Counted from the stretch's first letter, positions 1-11,255 are shown. The stretch: DNA of 64,000 bases from Sympetrum striolatum (GCA_947579665.1 OX388345.1:65897454-65961453); one strand, 5' to 3'. Program-made: numbers and translations. The notes: generated by a model from the letters alone, not told the origin.

Positions 1-1318
1 AAATTGCTTGCTATTATTAAATTCAATTCCATGGTATCTACCATCTTTAAGAGGCTGTTGTTCGTTTTAGTTCTGAATTGTTCCATTTCGTTGCAAATTT
101 TTAGCTTGTCATTTGTCATCTCTCTTTGACCTAATATCGGAAATAATTTTTTGAGCGCGTATTATGTTCATCACTGATTTACATTTACTAATAGTACATA
201 CCACACTGTGGTAGGACTATTCCTTAAAGAATGTGAATACCGGATAATATGATAAACTTATGATTTGGTACACCTCGTTATATCTCTCTCTCTTACTCTT
301 GTATATGTTAAGATTATATCATATTTGACCTGCATCCAAAGATGGCGAAATTAACGCCTTGATACAGTTTTATACACGTTTATTAACTTTAATAAAACTA
401 GTTGCTGTAAAATCGTTAAAACATCGAAATATCGAATAGAAATATATTATATCGAATAAATATGGTATTTCGCACGAGGGAAAGAGAGACTAAGAGCAAA
501 ATTTCAGGAGTAGAGTAAAAATAAATTGACCGCTTAAGAGCATATTTTCTGGTAATTTAATGTTACAAGAAATTTAAAAGAGATTGTGATTAGTTACTAT
601 TAAATTACAGAAATGATGTCCTAGGAATACCGTTTTTTCTGACAGCGACACTATCTATGAGAGCGACAAACATGAACATGCTTTGGCATAGTCACAATAA
701 GGTATATTGTAGATTATTCACGAAATATCTTATCGGAACCCTATTTTTTCGACGTATCAATTAACACGTTTGACACAAAGATTCCAAAACCATGGTCATT
801 GAGTTAAAAATATCGTGGAATTTTTTATTATTCCTTTTTGAGTTCCACTAAAAATCACTTTAGTTTAATCTACTTTTTTGAGTTCTCCATTATTGAGTTT
901 CGCCATACATCTCTAGAAAAAATGGCTATCGAATCCCGCTAAATTTTACGTTCAGCAAAAGTTGAGAGCTCTCATATTTTCCTTTTTGACATTTGCTATT
1001 GTGACAAAGAAATATTCCACATTTTTGCTATTTGAGAAAGCTGTTATTTGTAGTTTAGCCTAGAGGTTTCTATCGATCGCTTCATCTAGCCGTCCAGTTC
1101 CACCGTTTCACTACATTCGCAAGTGGAGTAGTTACCAGTTTAAACCTCTCTATGAATCATTTTCCCGTTCAATAGAGTTTTCGTCTTCATTGTTTATAAA
1201 ACTGTTTATGTGTAGAAATCAATTTTTCAAATGTATTCAATCTAATCACAATGATCAAATAACCTATACTTTGGATATAATGCTAACTTAGCAAGTTAAG
1301 GCTTGCACCTAGGAAAAT
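1..1318. other. AT-rich DNA without a recognised gene
   Basis: No open frame, RNA gene or clear repeat family is visible here. The stretch holds short AT-rich runs, a small CT microsatellite near 285-298 and two copies of a TTTTTGAGTTC word near 836 and 875. It is read as unremarkable non-coding sequence. Confidence 0.6.
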
Positions 1319-1454
1319 TCCCAAGGAATAATAGATATGAAAAAGGTCTGATAAGACCGGGACTAGAACCCGGATCTCGCTCAGAGCAGCTTACTGACCA
1401 GCAATTGGGAGATCCGGGTTTGAGTACGGGTTTTAAGCTCATTCTTCCTTGGGA
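1319..1454 (-). repeat. Foldback element with tRNA-like arms (SINE-derived)
   Basis: The block is bounded by inverted copies of TCCCAAGGAA (start 1319; complement ending 1454), and a second pair of inverted arms lies inside, sharing CCCGGATCTC and its complement. On the minus strand, 1357-1373 forms a perfect tRNA T-arm: CCGGG stem, 7-nt loop, CCCGG stem, with a box-B-like GGTTCTAGTCC. About 30 nt upstream on that strand is TGGTCAGTAAG, which fits a pol III box A. A perfect small hairpin (GGTCT-GATA-AGACC) occupies 1345-1358. The acceptor stem cannot be completed, so this is a tRNA-derived SINE head or a foldback of one, not a tRNA gene. Confidence 0.6.
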
Positions 1455-1469
1455 CCAATATTTTCCTTT

Positions 1470-1911
1470 GTGATTTACGATTATTGATGATACCTACGAA
1501 TGTAATCTTAATCCGAAAAAATCTGAAAAAAAAGAAAATTTTAATAACCGGCTGTGGAGATGAGATTATTGAGGAAACACAAATGTAAAGGATTTGATAG
1601 AAATTTTAAGAGAAAAATGCCCCTTTCTTTGTGATTTGCGTCCGCGTCTCTTCAGAATGTTAATATTGAATGCGAACTAATTTATCATCGATTTTTTACA
1701 ATTATTGACTACGCCTGCGAATGTAATCTTAAAAAATCACAAACATTTCAATAACCGGCAATGATGATGAGATTATAGTGTAAATATTCAAATGTAAAAG
1801 ATTTCAAGGAAACTTTAAGAGAAAAATATCCAATTCTTTGTCCAATTCAAGGTAGTCTCTGCCTTTCAGAATGTTAACATTGAATGCGAGTTAATTTATT
1901 TACGTTTGTTT
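1470..1911. repeat. Diverged tandem duplication, about 221-bp unit
   Basis: Two head-to-tail units share anchors in the same order: GAATGTAATCTTAA (1498 and 1719), AATAACCGGC, GATGAGATTAT, AAATGTAAA.GATTT, TTTAAGAGAAAAAT, TTCAGAATGTTAA and GAATGCGA.TTAATTTA. The anchor spacing is 221 bp. Unit 1 spans roughly 1470-1690 and unit 2 1691-1911. Small indels and substitutions throughout show that the duplication is old. No open frame is kept. It begins just after the foldback element, so both may belong to one larger degraded repeat. Confidence 0.8.
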
Positions 1912-3193
1912 CATTCATTCAGTTAATTTGATTTCATGTCGCAACTTCATCTCTTTTCCGTCGATTTTTGGTATTGACTCTTCAACGTGCACTCAACGAA
2001 TGAAAAGGTCGTTTCAACATCCTGTGTAATAAGTAACTCTGGCAAAGGTTCCAGAATTTTCTGTTCTATTGTACCGGATCGGTTCAATGAATAGGGTCTC
2101 CCAGCTGTAGCATTATTCGGACTAAAACGTAAACATCGAGAAATCGGTGTTTACCCTAGCAATTCGATTTTGATATTTTTCCAGAGCTAACAGACAGCTT
2201 TGTTGGAGCCCAGCCATTCACGTCGCAACGTTTTGGACGCCTCCGCGGCGTTTACTCCAACTAACGTAGCGGGTGAAGTTAGAAATACCCTGGATAAAAA
2301 GGAAATTGCGCAGTTGGGTGGAATAAAAAACAAATGGGTCGATCAATGCAAACTCAGCGAAAGAGGAATCGCTTTTTTATCGATCGGAGCGCCACTCCAT
2401 CCCCTCCTCCCCGGATAAATTTTAACGCCGCAGAAGTTTTTAATAACCGAATACATGTATAATTCCCATGAGAGTTAACGTCATCAAACTTTATCGAGGA
2501 AGTGAGGGGCATTTTTCACGATGTTTATGGTCTTATCTCTCGGACATCCATATTAGAAATTAACCTTGAAGATATCGAACAAATTTTCAATGTCTTTTTG
2601 TTGCTCAAATGATGTTTCTTTGTTTGGGGATTTTTTTATCATTTATCCTTGTTTTTTCTATGTGCTCGGCATTCGCAGATGGTAGGAAAACCCTCCTAAT
2701 CCTCCCGTGGGTACCTAATGTAAATTGATGTTAAAGTAAATGATATTATGAATTTATATTAAACAGAAATGCATTGTAAAATTTTACTTTAAATTCATTA
2801 CAAAAAATTAAGTTAACGTAGGTACATTTGAACATGCAAAACATTTATCTTGAACAACCCATGTACTGAGATCCAAGATAATACTTAGTTATGTAAGAAG
2901 TAGATGAGACGAATTTGGAAAAGGAAGTACATATTACATTATTTCTATTATACGTATAACACTAAAATAAATTAAATAAGCCGTTGGGAAAGTTCGGTAT
3001 AATAAAAAGCTTATGCTCAGTGATTACATTCATCTACAAAAAGCATATTAAGAAACAACTGAATCAATTTCAAAAATCAAGCAAAACAATTACAATTTAT
3101 TGGCATACAAAATGAAAATATATTAGAAGTGAATTTGCTTTAACCATAGCATCATTCTCACAGTATTCATAATGTCACACTTTCATCAAAAAG
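1912..3193. other. Non-coding stretch without a recognised gene
   Basis: A 72-codon open frame at 2200-2418 on the plus strand lies in a patch slightly richer in GC, but it resembles no family I know and has no visible splice or start context. The rest is AT-rich single-copy-looking DNA. Confidence 0.5.
3188..3192 (-). terminator. Pol III T5 terminator of tRNA-Glu
   Basis: Five A on the plus strand read as TTTTT on the minus strand, one base past the discriminator of the tRNA-Glu gene. This is the standard RNA polymerase III stop signal. Confidence 0.85.
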
Positions 3194-3265
3194 TTCCCAT
3201 GCCGGGAATCGAACCCGGGCCTTCTGGGTGAAAGCCAGATATCCTATCCACTAGACCACATGGGA
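3194..3265 (-). tRNA. tRNA-Glu (anticodon UUC)
   Basis: The minus strand gives a complete 72-nt cloverleaf. The acceptor begins TCCCATG and pairs with CATGGGA before an A discriminator at 3194. The D arm has box A TGGTCTAGTGG. The anticodon loop CTTTCAC (3228-3234) carries UUC at 3230-3232. The T arm is CCGGG-TTCGATT-CCCGG with box B GGTTCGATTCC. There is no intron. A run of five T (complement of 3188-3192) lies immediately 3' of the gene and should act as the pol III terminator. Transcription would come from the internal A and B boxes. The intact stems and the terminator argue for a functional gene rather than a SINE head. Confidence 0.96.
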
Positions 3266-6200
3266 CTCAGGTACCTCTGCTGTGACTTCCTATGGTAGAA
3301 TTCATGGTGAAAGTACTATTTTTGCTCTCCAAACTTTTTCCGAAAGATATGATGACTGAAAGGAAATTTTTAGGTCTACATTCATGTTCAAATAATTGTT
3401 GACTGAAGTAAATACTTTTCCATCTACGAAAGAGGAGTAAATTGAGAAGGACGATTTATTTGTTCAAGTATTAGGGGTGCGAGTATTGATATGGAGGGTA
3501 GAGAGAAGAATTTTGACCGGGGAATACGTCGCAGAGGCCACCGAAGGGACAAGAGAGAATATTGCATGCAAATATGAGAATTTTTGAAGTAAATGGAAAA
3601 ATAAATGGGAAAAGCAGTGGCGTAGACGAATAATTGCGAGACCTCCCGCTGATGATAAGCTGGAATAATGTTTGAATTCGAGGGCTCCCTTGGGCTTTTG
3701 GGCACTCCACCATCCAGAGGCTGTATGCAGAAGAAAGACGGAAAATGCGGAATAAAACAGAATGTGGAAAAGAGAGAAGGGAGACAGGATAAAATGGTAG
3801 GGGTATTTGGAAGCAGAAGATGGGGGGCAGCTTGAGAGAAACTGGCGAGAAACTATTATATATAAATCTTGGCAGATTTCTGTCTTCAAATTGAATATAA
3901 TCCTGATCACCTATTCTAGTAGTAGTGGAAACAGTGATGGATCATCAAAATTGGGGAAACATTTCTATTATGTTTCCCAATTCTTGAAAATTTAAGTATT
4001 TGATGCAGTTAAAATGTATCTCACAGCTATCATACATAAGTACAAAGTATGTATGTACTATGTAAATCGTACATACATACAGTCACTAAAGATAAAGTTA
4101 TGAATAAAAACTGTTTGATATATTTAATAACCCGAAGGATCAGACTCAAAAAAGTATGTTAAAAGATTTTTTTAAAAAACATTCGTCATCAGAGTAAAAA
4201 TGGTAGCAAAATTCACTCAAATATTCTTCAAAAACACTCGACTTAGATCACCAAAAAGGCTTTACTCAATCAAGGATATAATCAGATTGTGAAACTTTTT
4301 TGATACGAGAATGAAATGGTATTAAAATTAAAGTTGTTAAATCATAAACAGCTGCAAAAATATCTTTAAATGATATGAATTATATGTCATATGAGCAATG
4401 AAAATTGTTTCCAATATTTTGCACACAGGGCCTGAAAAGGTAAAGAATGTTCTTTTTTCTACGTTTCTTTTTTTTTAGTTACATTTGGGAGCATAAAATA
4501 ACTGCACCTCATACCAAAGAATATATAATTTATCTTTAGCATTTGCAGTAAATGTCTACGTAAATGAAATGGAAGAAATTTTGATTAAATCAGGAAATTA
4601 ATTACATATAAATTAGGAAAAAGAAAGGAAGAGTATGATAAGAGGAACAAAATGGCGAAAGAGATTAAGGTTTAATAGAGGATGTGGGGAGAGAGAGTTA
4701 TGAAAAGAATCGTGGAAGTATTCCAGTATGAAATTGAGATTTTTCATTAGTTTGTTAGGGGATGAAGGAGCGAGAAATGGAGAAAAGGGGCTGAAATAAG
4801 AAATATGGAATGAGTGGAGGATTACGGATAGTAAAAATAATTTAGTCAGCAGCAGGAAAGGCTAATGAAAAGGAGCCACACAAATTGTTAATAGTGTAGT
4901 GAAATCATTAAAATGGAAAGTAGGGTTCGAAAAGTAATTAATGAAACAGCGAAAATTTACATGATTCAAAGAACGATGAAATAGGAATTAATCAAAGGGA
5001 AATAAATTTACAAAATAACTTCCCTCTTTTATATCAATATATCAGATTGATGAGTATCTATTGCAGTTTCAGAGATCGTAACGGAAATTTTGTATTGATT
5101 CTAGAGTCGAGGAAAATGTAGATATTGAAGTAGTTAACTGTATTGAGTAAAGTATGAAGCATTGTCCTTTTATATTGTATACATAAAAATATAGTCAAGA
5201 ATACGAAGCGTACGCGATATATTGAATTAGCTTTAAATAGCTTAAGAAACCAAATGAATCTAAAATATACATCAAAGCAAGGAAGAACTAGATAAAACAA
5301 AAATTACGACGATAAGGTAAAAGGAATACACCAAAAATCTTTTTGTTGGGAGGAATACAGTATTTAAAGGATCAAGTTTAGGAAAATCATAAAAATCTGA
5401 AAAAAACGTTTGAGTTGCCAATTGATTCCAAATCTGATCTCTTTTCATTCACCTGATTTTTAACAAAAATCTGACGTATAAGGATTACCGCGCATCCATC
5501 TGTCAAATGCAGCTTTCTTTCATTTTTCCTTTTGTTTACTACATATTCTATGGGATTGAATATCAGAAGTGATTTCTTTTTGAAGAGATATATTAATATG
5601 GGAAATTTAAATGAGATTTTTTTCTTGGATTAATTTAGCCATTGTATAATAAATACTCGCTGATCAAAAGACATTATATATGCCATTTAACTTTTTCTAG
5701 ATTTAAACAACAGAATGTTTTAGTAATGTGAATGATACGTTATAATAAACGATACATCTCCATAGAAATTATTGGCACATACCCCTATACTTTCTGTGTC
5801 CGCCGATCACATATTTTAGAAATAAGTTCTCCATTTAAACGGTTTGTTCTTGAAGTTTATTGTTATTTTTATCTCATATTTTAATTAACATAGTCAGTAC
5901 TTAACTAATTGGTGTTTTACCCTTATTATTTGTTCCAGAGTTACATACGGTTTAAAATATTAAACAGGTTGCTCTAATACATTTTTTTGGCGAACGATTT
6001 CAATGGAATTTCATTTGTATCTTCCTTTAGCAATAATTTGAAAACATAAGTTATTCGTACAAAATTTTTAATCGTTCCTACTTATATTATAATTATATAG
6101 CCATACCTCTTACATAAAAGATGTAAATAATTATAGAAAAGTATGGAGAATTATTTCGCATAAACAGTGAGATTGGATAATCACGAAAGGAAGTAACGTG

Positions 6201-7139
6201 TTTGCCTTCTGTCCCAGTTCTACCTTTTGTATAGTTCTTTGCTCTTACCTTGTGCTTTATTTTCCCATTGGTAATTGGTAAGGTAATTGCATATAAACCC
6301 TAATCAACTTTTATTACTTCCGGTGTGATGTGGAATGCACAATTTTAAATAAGTCGCACAAGATTCAATTGAATCTCCATATTTTATTTCATTGGGAAAC
6401 ATATAATGAGGCAAAATTGTAGATTTTTCTGTAATATAATAACTGTAAATAAGCAGATACGTTGATTGCAATCGTCCAAATTGAATCATGTTGCCCCAGT
6501 ATTCTCAAATATTTAATCTTTCATAGCATATTCTGAATGAAACCTTAACGGTGTTTTATTCGCTCGAGCTCATTCTTTGACTGCGACGCTTTTGATGACG
6601 AAAAGAAGCCTTTGATTTTATTGTTTGATTTCTAAGATTAAGTTATTCGCGTTTAAGATAAATGGTAATATCGAAAATACTACAAACTTCTTAGGGAAAT
6701 TCTCCTGAGCTAGAATCACGGTTCCTTTTGTATTAATGATATTTCTAAATATAAGGTCATCTGCATGATTGCGTGTCTAGATATTGAAGCATAATCCAAT
6801 ATATTCTTCAATTTTGGCGACTGGAAATTCGCCCTCTGAGTTTGGTCTAGCGTTTACGGGGTTGTTTTAGAAAAATACGTTTTTGAAACTTAAATATTGT
6901 TTCTATCGCTAAGAATACTTAAAAACCCTTCAGTATCACATGCAGTCCATTTTTCCGACATGAAGGAATCACTCGATGCAACTTTATGGCGACATTAGAT
7001 CTATCTCAGGAATTGCGTACTCGATAGGGTAAGAATAGGACGGTAATGCGTGACGTATAAGAAGACGACGCTGGTGCCAGGAGAGGCAACGAAAGTAAAA
7101 ACGAAAGGGGAGTGAAATGGGAAGAAAACATCGAAGAGA
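3266..7139. other. Non-coding DNA with two purine-rich tracts
   Basis: No gene is recognised. Purine-rich stretches on the plus strand at about 3420-3840 and 4620-4960 create long open frames on the minus strand; those frames have low-complexity translations and are not called. A perfect 12-bp inverted repeat sits at 4047-4080. The remainder is AT-rich. Confidence 0.5.
4047..4080. repeat. 12-bp perfect inverted repeat
   Basis: GTATGTATGTAC at 4047-4058 and its exact complement at 4069-4080 flank a 10-nt loop. It is made of a TATG/CATA-type simple motif, so it may come from a microsatellite. Confidence 0.8.
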
Positions 7140-7371
7140 TAGGAAATGCAAGGCGGTACATTAAGTGGCGCGGCACTTTGCCTTTGGCTTATTTTGCTCA
7201 TAATTGCGGTCGGGTCGCCCGAAGAGGTTGTGGAATAATGGCGGGAAGGGGGTGGCCTCCCCCCGGCGCCCTCGTCTATTCCGCCCCCCGACGACACGTC
7301 CCCAGCATACAACCCTCCATTACAGCCCTCGGAACCCAGGGGCCTCCTGCTATATATCGATCCATACATAG
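7140..7371. other. CpG-retaining GC-rich patch
   Basis: GC content rises sharply against the AT-rich surroundings, and CpG dinucleotides are kept (for example around 7200-7310, with CCCCGGCGCC and CCCCCCGACGACACG). A TATATAT core lies near 7350. Open frames exist on both strands, but neither translation resembles a known protein. A promoter or other open-chromatin element is possible; I cannot tie it to a gene. Confidence 0.35.
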
Positions 7372-7815
7372 TCCTCTCTCCCTCCCACACTCCCGCCCCC
7401 TACTTGCCCCCCTCTCCGCTGCCTCTGCGACCTTCATTTAACATTGCCACGTCCTTCCCCTTCTCTTCCTTTCTGCCTTTCCTCAATCCTCCCTCTCCCA
7501 CTGCTTCCACCTTATCTTCAATCTCATCCCCCTCTACATAATCCATCCTCCTTCGACTTTCTTTATCAACCGATTCCGCTTTCTCCGACTCGTCCTTCTG
7601 GACACCTTCTCGTCCTCCGCGTCTTACTCCTTTGTCCGCTTTAATTCCGGGTATTTTTCTCTTTGGTCTCCCCCTCCTTCCGTCTTTTATCTCTTCTAAT
7701 TTCTTTTCCGCGTTTCTTTCCCAATTTCTTCCCGGGTCCTTCTTTAATTTCCTCGGACCGTTTCATTTCCGTCCTCTTTCCTTCTCAATATCTGTTTCTC
7801 TTCTCCAATAAAGGT
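7372..7815 (+). repeat. Pyrimidine-rich tract
   Basis: The plus strand is almost entirely C and T for about 440 bp, directly after the CpG patch. Three short open frames in it translate to Ser/Leu/Pro/Phe-rich low-complexity peptides, which are artefacts of composition. Confidence 0.7.
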
Positions 7816-8387
7816 TTTGTCGATTTATTGTATAAAGATACGAGTTTCTGAGGGTGTGAGGGTTAAGGGTGTTTGCGCACTGTTAAACTATTCGCTGTAG
7901 TTTCATTTGAATAAGTAATATTTTTTTTGATAGATAGAATATCAAAAGGGAAATTTCATTCAGTGTATCTCTGGCATAACTTGGTAACACTCTTCCTTTA
8001 GAAATTAAAAAAAAAACTTAGTATGATTAGCTCACGAGGAATTTACTAAGTATTCTTATTTCACTTGTTATCTAGTTGGTTTTTTAATGAGTTGAGAGGA
8101 TTTACTAATTGCTCACTAGCTTACTTTAAAGCGTGCTGTTTTAAGGTTATAGATATTCCGCATCCGTCCTGATTTGTAACGACTTGAACTAACTACCTCA
8201 TTGATCATTTTTACGTTTAAATAATTAAATTGAGCGGAGAAAGTGTTTTGGAATCGCAAATACATTAGTTTCTTTTTAATTGATGAAATATCGGCTTCTT
8301 CTCTTAAGTTAATCTAATAATACTCTTCTCCTGAATAAAGAAACCTTATGAACGAGTTAAGACTAATAAAAATAGGATATTTTGATT
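7816..8387. other. AT-rich non-coding DNA
   Basis: I see nothing beyond short homopolymer runs up to the left edge of the MITE. Confidence 0.55.
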
Positions 8388-8389
8388 TA

Positions 8390-8718
8390 CAATACGTGGT
8401 ACCTTGGTTAACTACGATAATCTGTTCCAAGATTGTTGTTGTTAACCATAAGTGTCGTTATCCAAGGCGTGATTTCCCACAAATATCCACTCAACAATCA
8501 TAGTGTATGTCTCATATTTTTCAAATTGTACTGGCCGTCTATGCCAATGATCGGGTATCTTCCTCATTATGTTCATGTTTCATTGAAATCCATCACCAAT
8601 GCACAAGACGTCGTATACCCAAGTCTGCGTTGTTACCCAAGACAGTTTTTGCTGACAGCCATTCGTCGTTAACCAAGTACGTCGTTAAGTAAAGCCGTCG
8701 TTAACCAAGGTATCACTG
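8390..8718. mobile_element. pogo/Tigger-like MITE (non-autonomous)
   Basis: A 329-bp element is flanked by TA at 8388-8389 and 8719-8720. Its ends are inverted: TACCTTGGTTAAC at 8400-8412 and the exact complement at 8700-8712, with CA at the left tip and TG at the right. The right subterminal region has three direct copies of CGTCGTTAA starting at 8664, 8680 and 8696, an exact 16-bp spacing. Related GTTGTTAACC and GTCGTTATCC words lie at the left side. TA targets and CAGTG.TACC..GGTTAACGACG-like ends are known from pogo/Tigger elements of the Tc1/mariner superfamily. There is no transposase frame, so it would depend on a transposase in trans. The left tip carries a few extra bases compared with the right. 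Confidence 0.78.
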
Positions 8719-8759
8719 TACTTTAATTAGTTAAATATCCTTCTTACTAATGTCTATAT

Positions 8760-9312
8760 TCTTTTCTGTAGATTTCTTCGTTTCCCCTTCCCTGCTGGGC
8801 CATTTGTCCAAATCCTCCTTCATCCCTCCTACTCTTTTTTGGACATCTCACTATCACTAATTCCCCCTGTTTTTCCATTCCTATTTATATTTCTTCCTGA
8901 GAGCTCCTCCACTTTCTTTCTTTCCTTCCGATTTTTATACTTTATTTATTTTTCCTTCCTCATGTATCGCCCTCTTCATTCCAAGTTCCTCTTGTTTTTC
9001 TACCTCATTATCTCCTCTTCTATTCAATCCTGTCCTTTCCAGTCAAAATTCTTTTCGTCCCTCTCTCAATTTTCACCATTCGTTAAAACCCTTGCTTCCT
9101 TTTTCTTCCTCATTCCTCCCCTTTAAGTTTCCTTTTTCTTAAGCTTCCCATCGTTATTAGTCCCCCTGCAGCTTGTTTTCTTCTGTTCCTTCTCTTCGTA
9201 ATGTCTTCCTTCGTCGATGTCTCATCCTTACCTCGCCTCTTCAATTTTCTCTCCGAATTAAGTTTGTTTTTGATCGTACCTCCGTTATTTCTGCCTTGCT
9301 TCCTCCTATCCT
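8760..9312 (+). repeat. Pyrimidine-rich tract
   Basis: About 550 bp of plus strand dominated by CT, TTCC and CTTTT words. The 95-codon frame inside is low-complexity (Phe/Ser/Leu) and not called as a gene. Confidence 0.7.
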
Positions 9313-10289
9313 AAACTAATTAACAACGTCGCTGCGTAGGTCTTTGAATTTTCTGGATTCTTTAAGATTTCAGTAAACATTTTGAAACCTTTTAGTAAAA
9401 AAAGAGCTTATTTTTACTCAATTTGTCTCTGAATTTGAAGTTAAAATAAAAGATTCGCTGCTGTTGTGACATTATTCGAGAATTCCCATTGTGTTTATTT
9501 ACTCTTTCTTCTCTCAGTGTGTGTGCAAGGTAATTGTTCTTTTGAGTCCCCTTTGAAAAAATACTTCTTTACGTGTGTGTTTTGCAACCAATTCTGCGAA
9601 GCTTTTAGTCTCTCTTTAAAAATGTGAGAGAGCCGCAATTTTAGACATTAAATGCTGGTACATGTATATTTTATGCGCGATTTTAAATTAATCGGAACTA
9701 GCGTAAATGTATCAAAGCAGTTAAAAGCAATGTGGGCAAATAGAATTAAATTATACGAAATTTAAGAGAAACAGAACGTCAAAGCTAACTTACGTTAGGG
9801 CGCCATAAAACTGCTTTAGGCAGGCTCGACATCTAGCAATACGCCCTGAGTTACAAAGCGAATGGATTTAATATATCAAAGGAAAAGATATGGAGGCAGA
9901 AAACGATACGGTAAAAGTTCTTTTTCATCCTAGTCTTTACTTTTTTCTTGTTACTTTTAGTTTGGCAGGAAACTGCATATTTCCACTTTTATTTTTGCAG
10001 GAAAGAATTTTTCATGCATTTTAGTCGAGATGTTTAAGCTAGGATTAATATTTAAGATTTTGTAGCATTGTGATATGATAAGTTACCACCTAGTTGTTAC
10101 CTACTTGTAATTTTTTATGATAATAATAATTCCATTTTCTAATTCAATGATCTTAAAATTGCTAACAGCATAAAGTAATTGGTGTAGTGTGATATCAATA
10201 ATCACTTTTAACTGGAGTAATATAAATATATATACATATAGGGTTGGTATGCAGGTAGGGCAGGTACGTGAGCTGTGACTGCGTTGTAC
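9313..10289. other. Non-coding DNA without a recognised gene
   Basis: AT-rich with a few GTGTGT runs near 9518-9580. No RNA gene or repeat family is recognised. Confidence 0.55.
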
Positions 10290-10378
10290 GAATCCACAAG
10301 AAAAATATAGTATACTGTTACACACCATAATATTTATTAGATAACGATCACGGTTTCAAGTTCTAGAGTCATTATTAG
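10290..10378 (-). repeat. Inverted hammerhead-like repeat unit
   Basis: On the minus strand this is a diverged copy of the units that follow at 10379-10888, in the opposite orientation. It has a CTAATAA core (expected CTGATGA), a TGACTC...AACTTG stem region, an intact GAAACC, and then ATCG followed by TAATAAATATT and GTGTGTAA as in the plus-strand units. Its junction with the first plus-strand unit makes an imperfect 26-bp inverted repeat (10345-10370 with 10388-10413). Head-to-head copies of a terminal repeat are common in Penelope-like elements. Confidence 0.6.
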
Positions 10379-10888
10379 GTGAATGTCGACTCTATGAGTT
10401 GAATCAATGGTCGTTTTTTAATAAATCTATCTATATATCTATTGCGGTGTGTAAAAATATGAATTTTTCCTCACCAGATAACTATCTAGATTACAGAAAA
10501 AATTATCTGCGAAAGTCATTTGAAATTCTGAATCATTCACACGATGATGACTCTAGGAGTTGCAACCATGATCGTTTTTCTAATTAATAATGTGTTGTGT
10601 AAAAGTTTTACTTTATCTTGGTATGTAGAGTTGACGTTGATAAAAGTGGTGTGATGATAACTCTAGGAGTTGAAACCATGGTCGTTTTCTAATAAATATT
10701 GCTGTGTGCCAAAGTTTCACTTATTCTTGGCTTCTTCTGGTATCTATAGTCGATGTTGATAAAAGTAACCTGATGATGACTCTAGGAGGTTACAACCATG
10801 GCGGGTTTCTAATAAGTAATGTGTTGTGTAATAGTTCACTTTTTCTCAGTTCCTTTAGGTATCTAGCATTGACGTTGATAAAAGTTTA
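10379..10888 (+). repeat. Tandem array with decayed type I hammerhead-like motifs
   Basis: Four units repeat, with the CTCTA..GAG anchor at 10390, 10551, 10661 and 10780. Spacings are 161 (with a TATC-type insertion), 110 and 119 bp. Each unit runs: GATGA core, short hairpin (GACTC or AACTC, TAG loop, GAGTT), GAAACC, CATGGTCG, TAATAAAT, GTGTGTAAAAGTTT, GTTGATAAAAGT. The order matches a hammerhead ribozyme: CUGAUGA, helix II, GAAA, short helix III, cleavage after GUC. In the third unit (10651-10683), helix II is a perfect 5 bp, GAAAC is intact and ACC-AT-GGT can form helix III before C10683, but the core reads GTGATGA. The fourth unit has an intact CTGATGA (10770-10776) but lost GAAAC. Helix I is weak. 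This looks like a relic of a Penelope-like terminal repeat or a retrozyme. Confidence 0.6.
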
Positions 10889-10904
10889 CTAGATTTATTC
10901 CGTT

Positions 10905-11255
10905 GAATTTCGACTATCCATCTTTTCTCATTTTTTCATTCCATCCCGCGTCCTCTCCAGATTCTCCCCTTCGATATGCCAACTTTCTCATTATCTAAGT
11001 TTCTCCGCTCCACCCCTTTGCTGTGTCCCATTCCTTATCTGCACATCTCTCCCATTGCCTCCCACGAGCGTCATCATTACTCCCTCTTCTCCGCCATTTC
11101 TCCTGCCTTTTTTTCCTCTCCCTCTCCGTCCAACCTCGACACCGCTGTAATCATCTTATTATTCAGATCTGTTTTATCCCGGGATTGGATCTTCCAACAC
11201 TGCTTCAACTTTTTTTTCATATCCCCGTTCCCCACGCTCGGCTTTGTTCCCTCCG
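10905..11255 (+). repeat. Pyrimidine-rich tract
   Basis: CT-rich plus strand directly after the hammerhead-like array. Overlapping open frames of 179 and 99 codons run through it into the GC-richer patch that follows; their composition is low-complexity and they are not called. Confidence 0.6.

Noticed and set aside
2200..2418. 72-codon frame
   Set aside because: No family resemblance, no context, and within chance length.
10379..10888. CRISPR array interpretation of the regular repeats
   Set aside because: Units of about 115 bp are similar along their full length, with no short identical repeats separated by unique spacers, and the context is eukaryotic.
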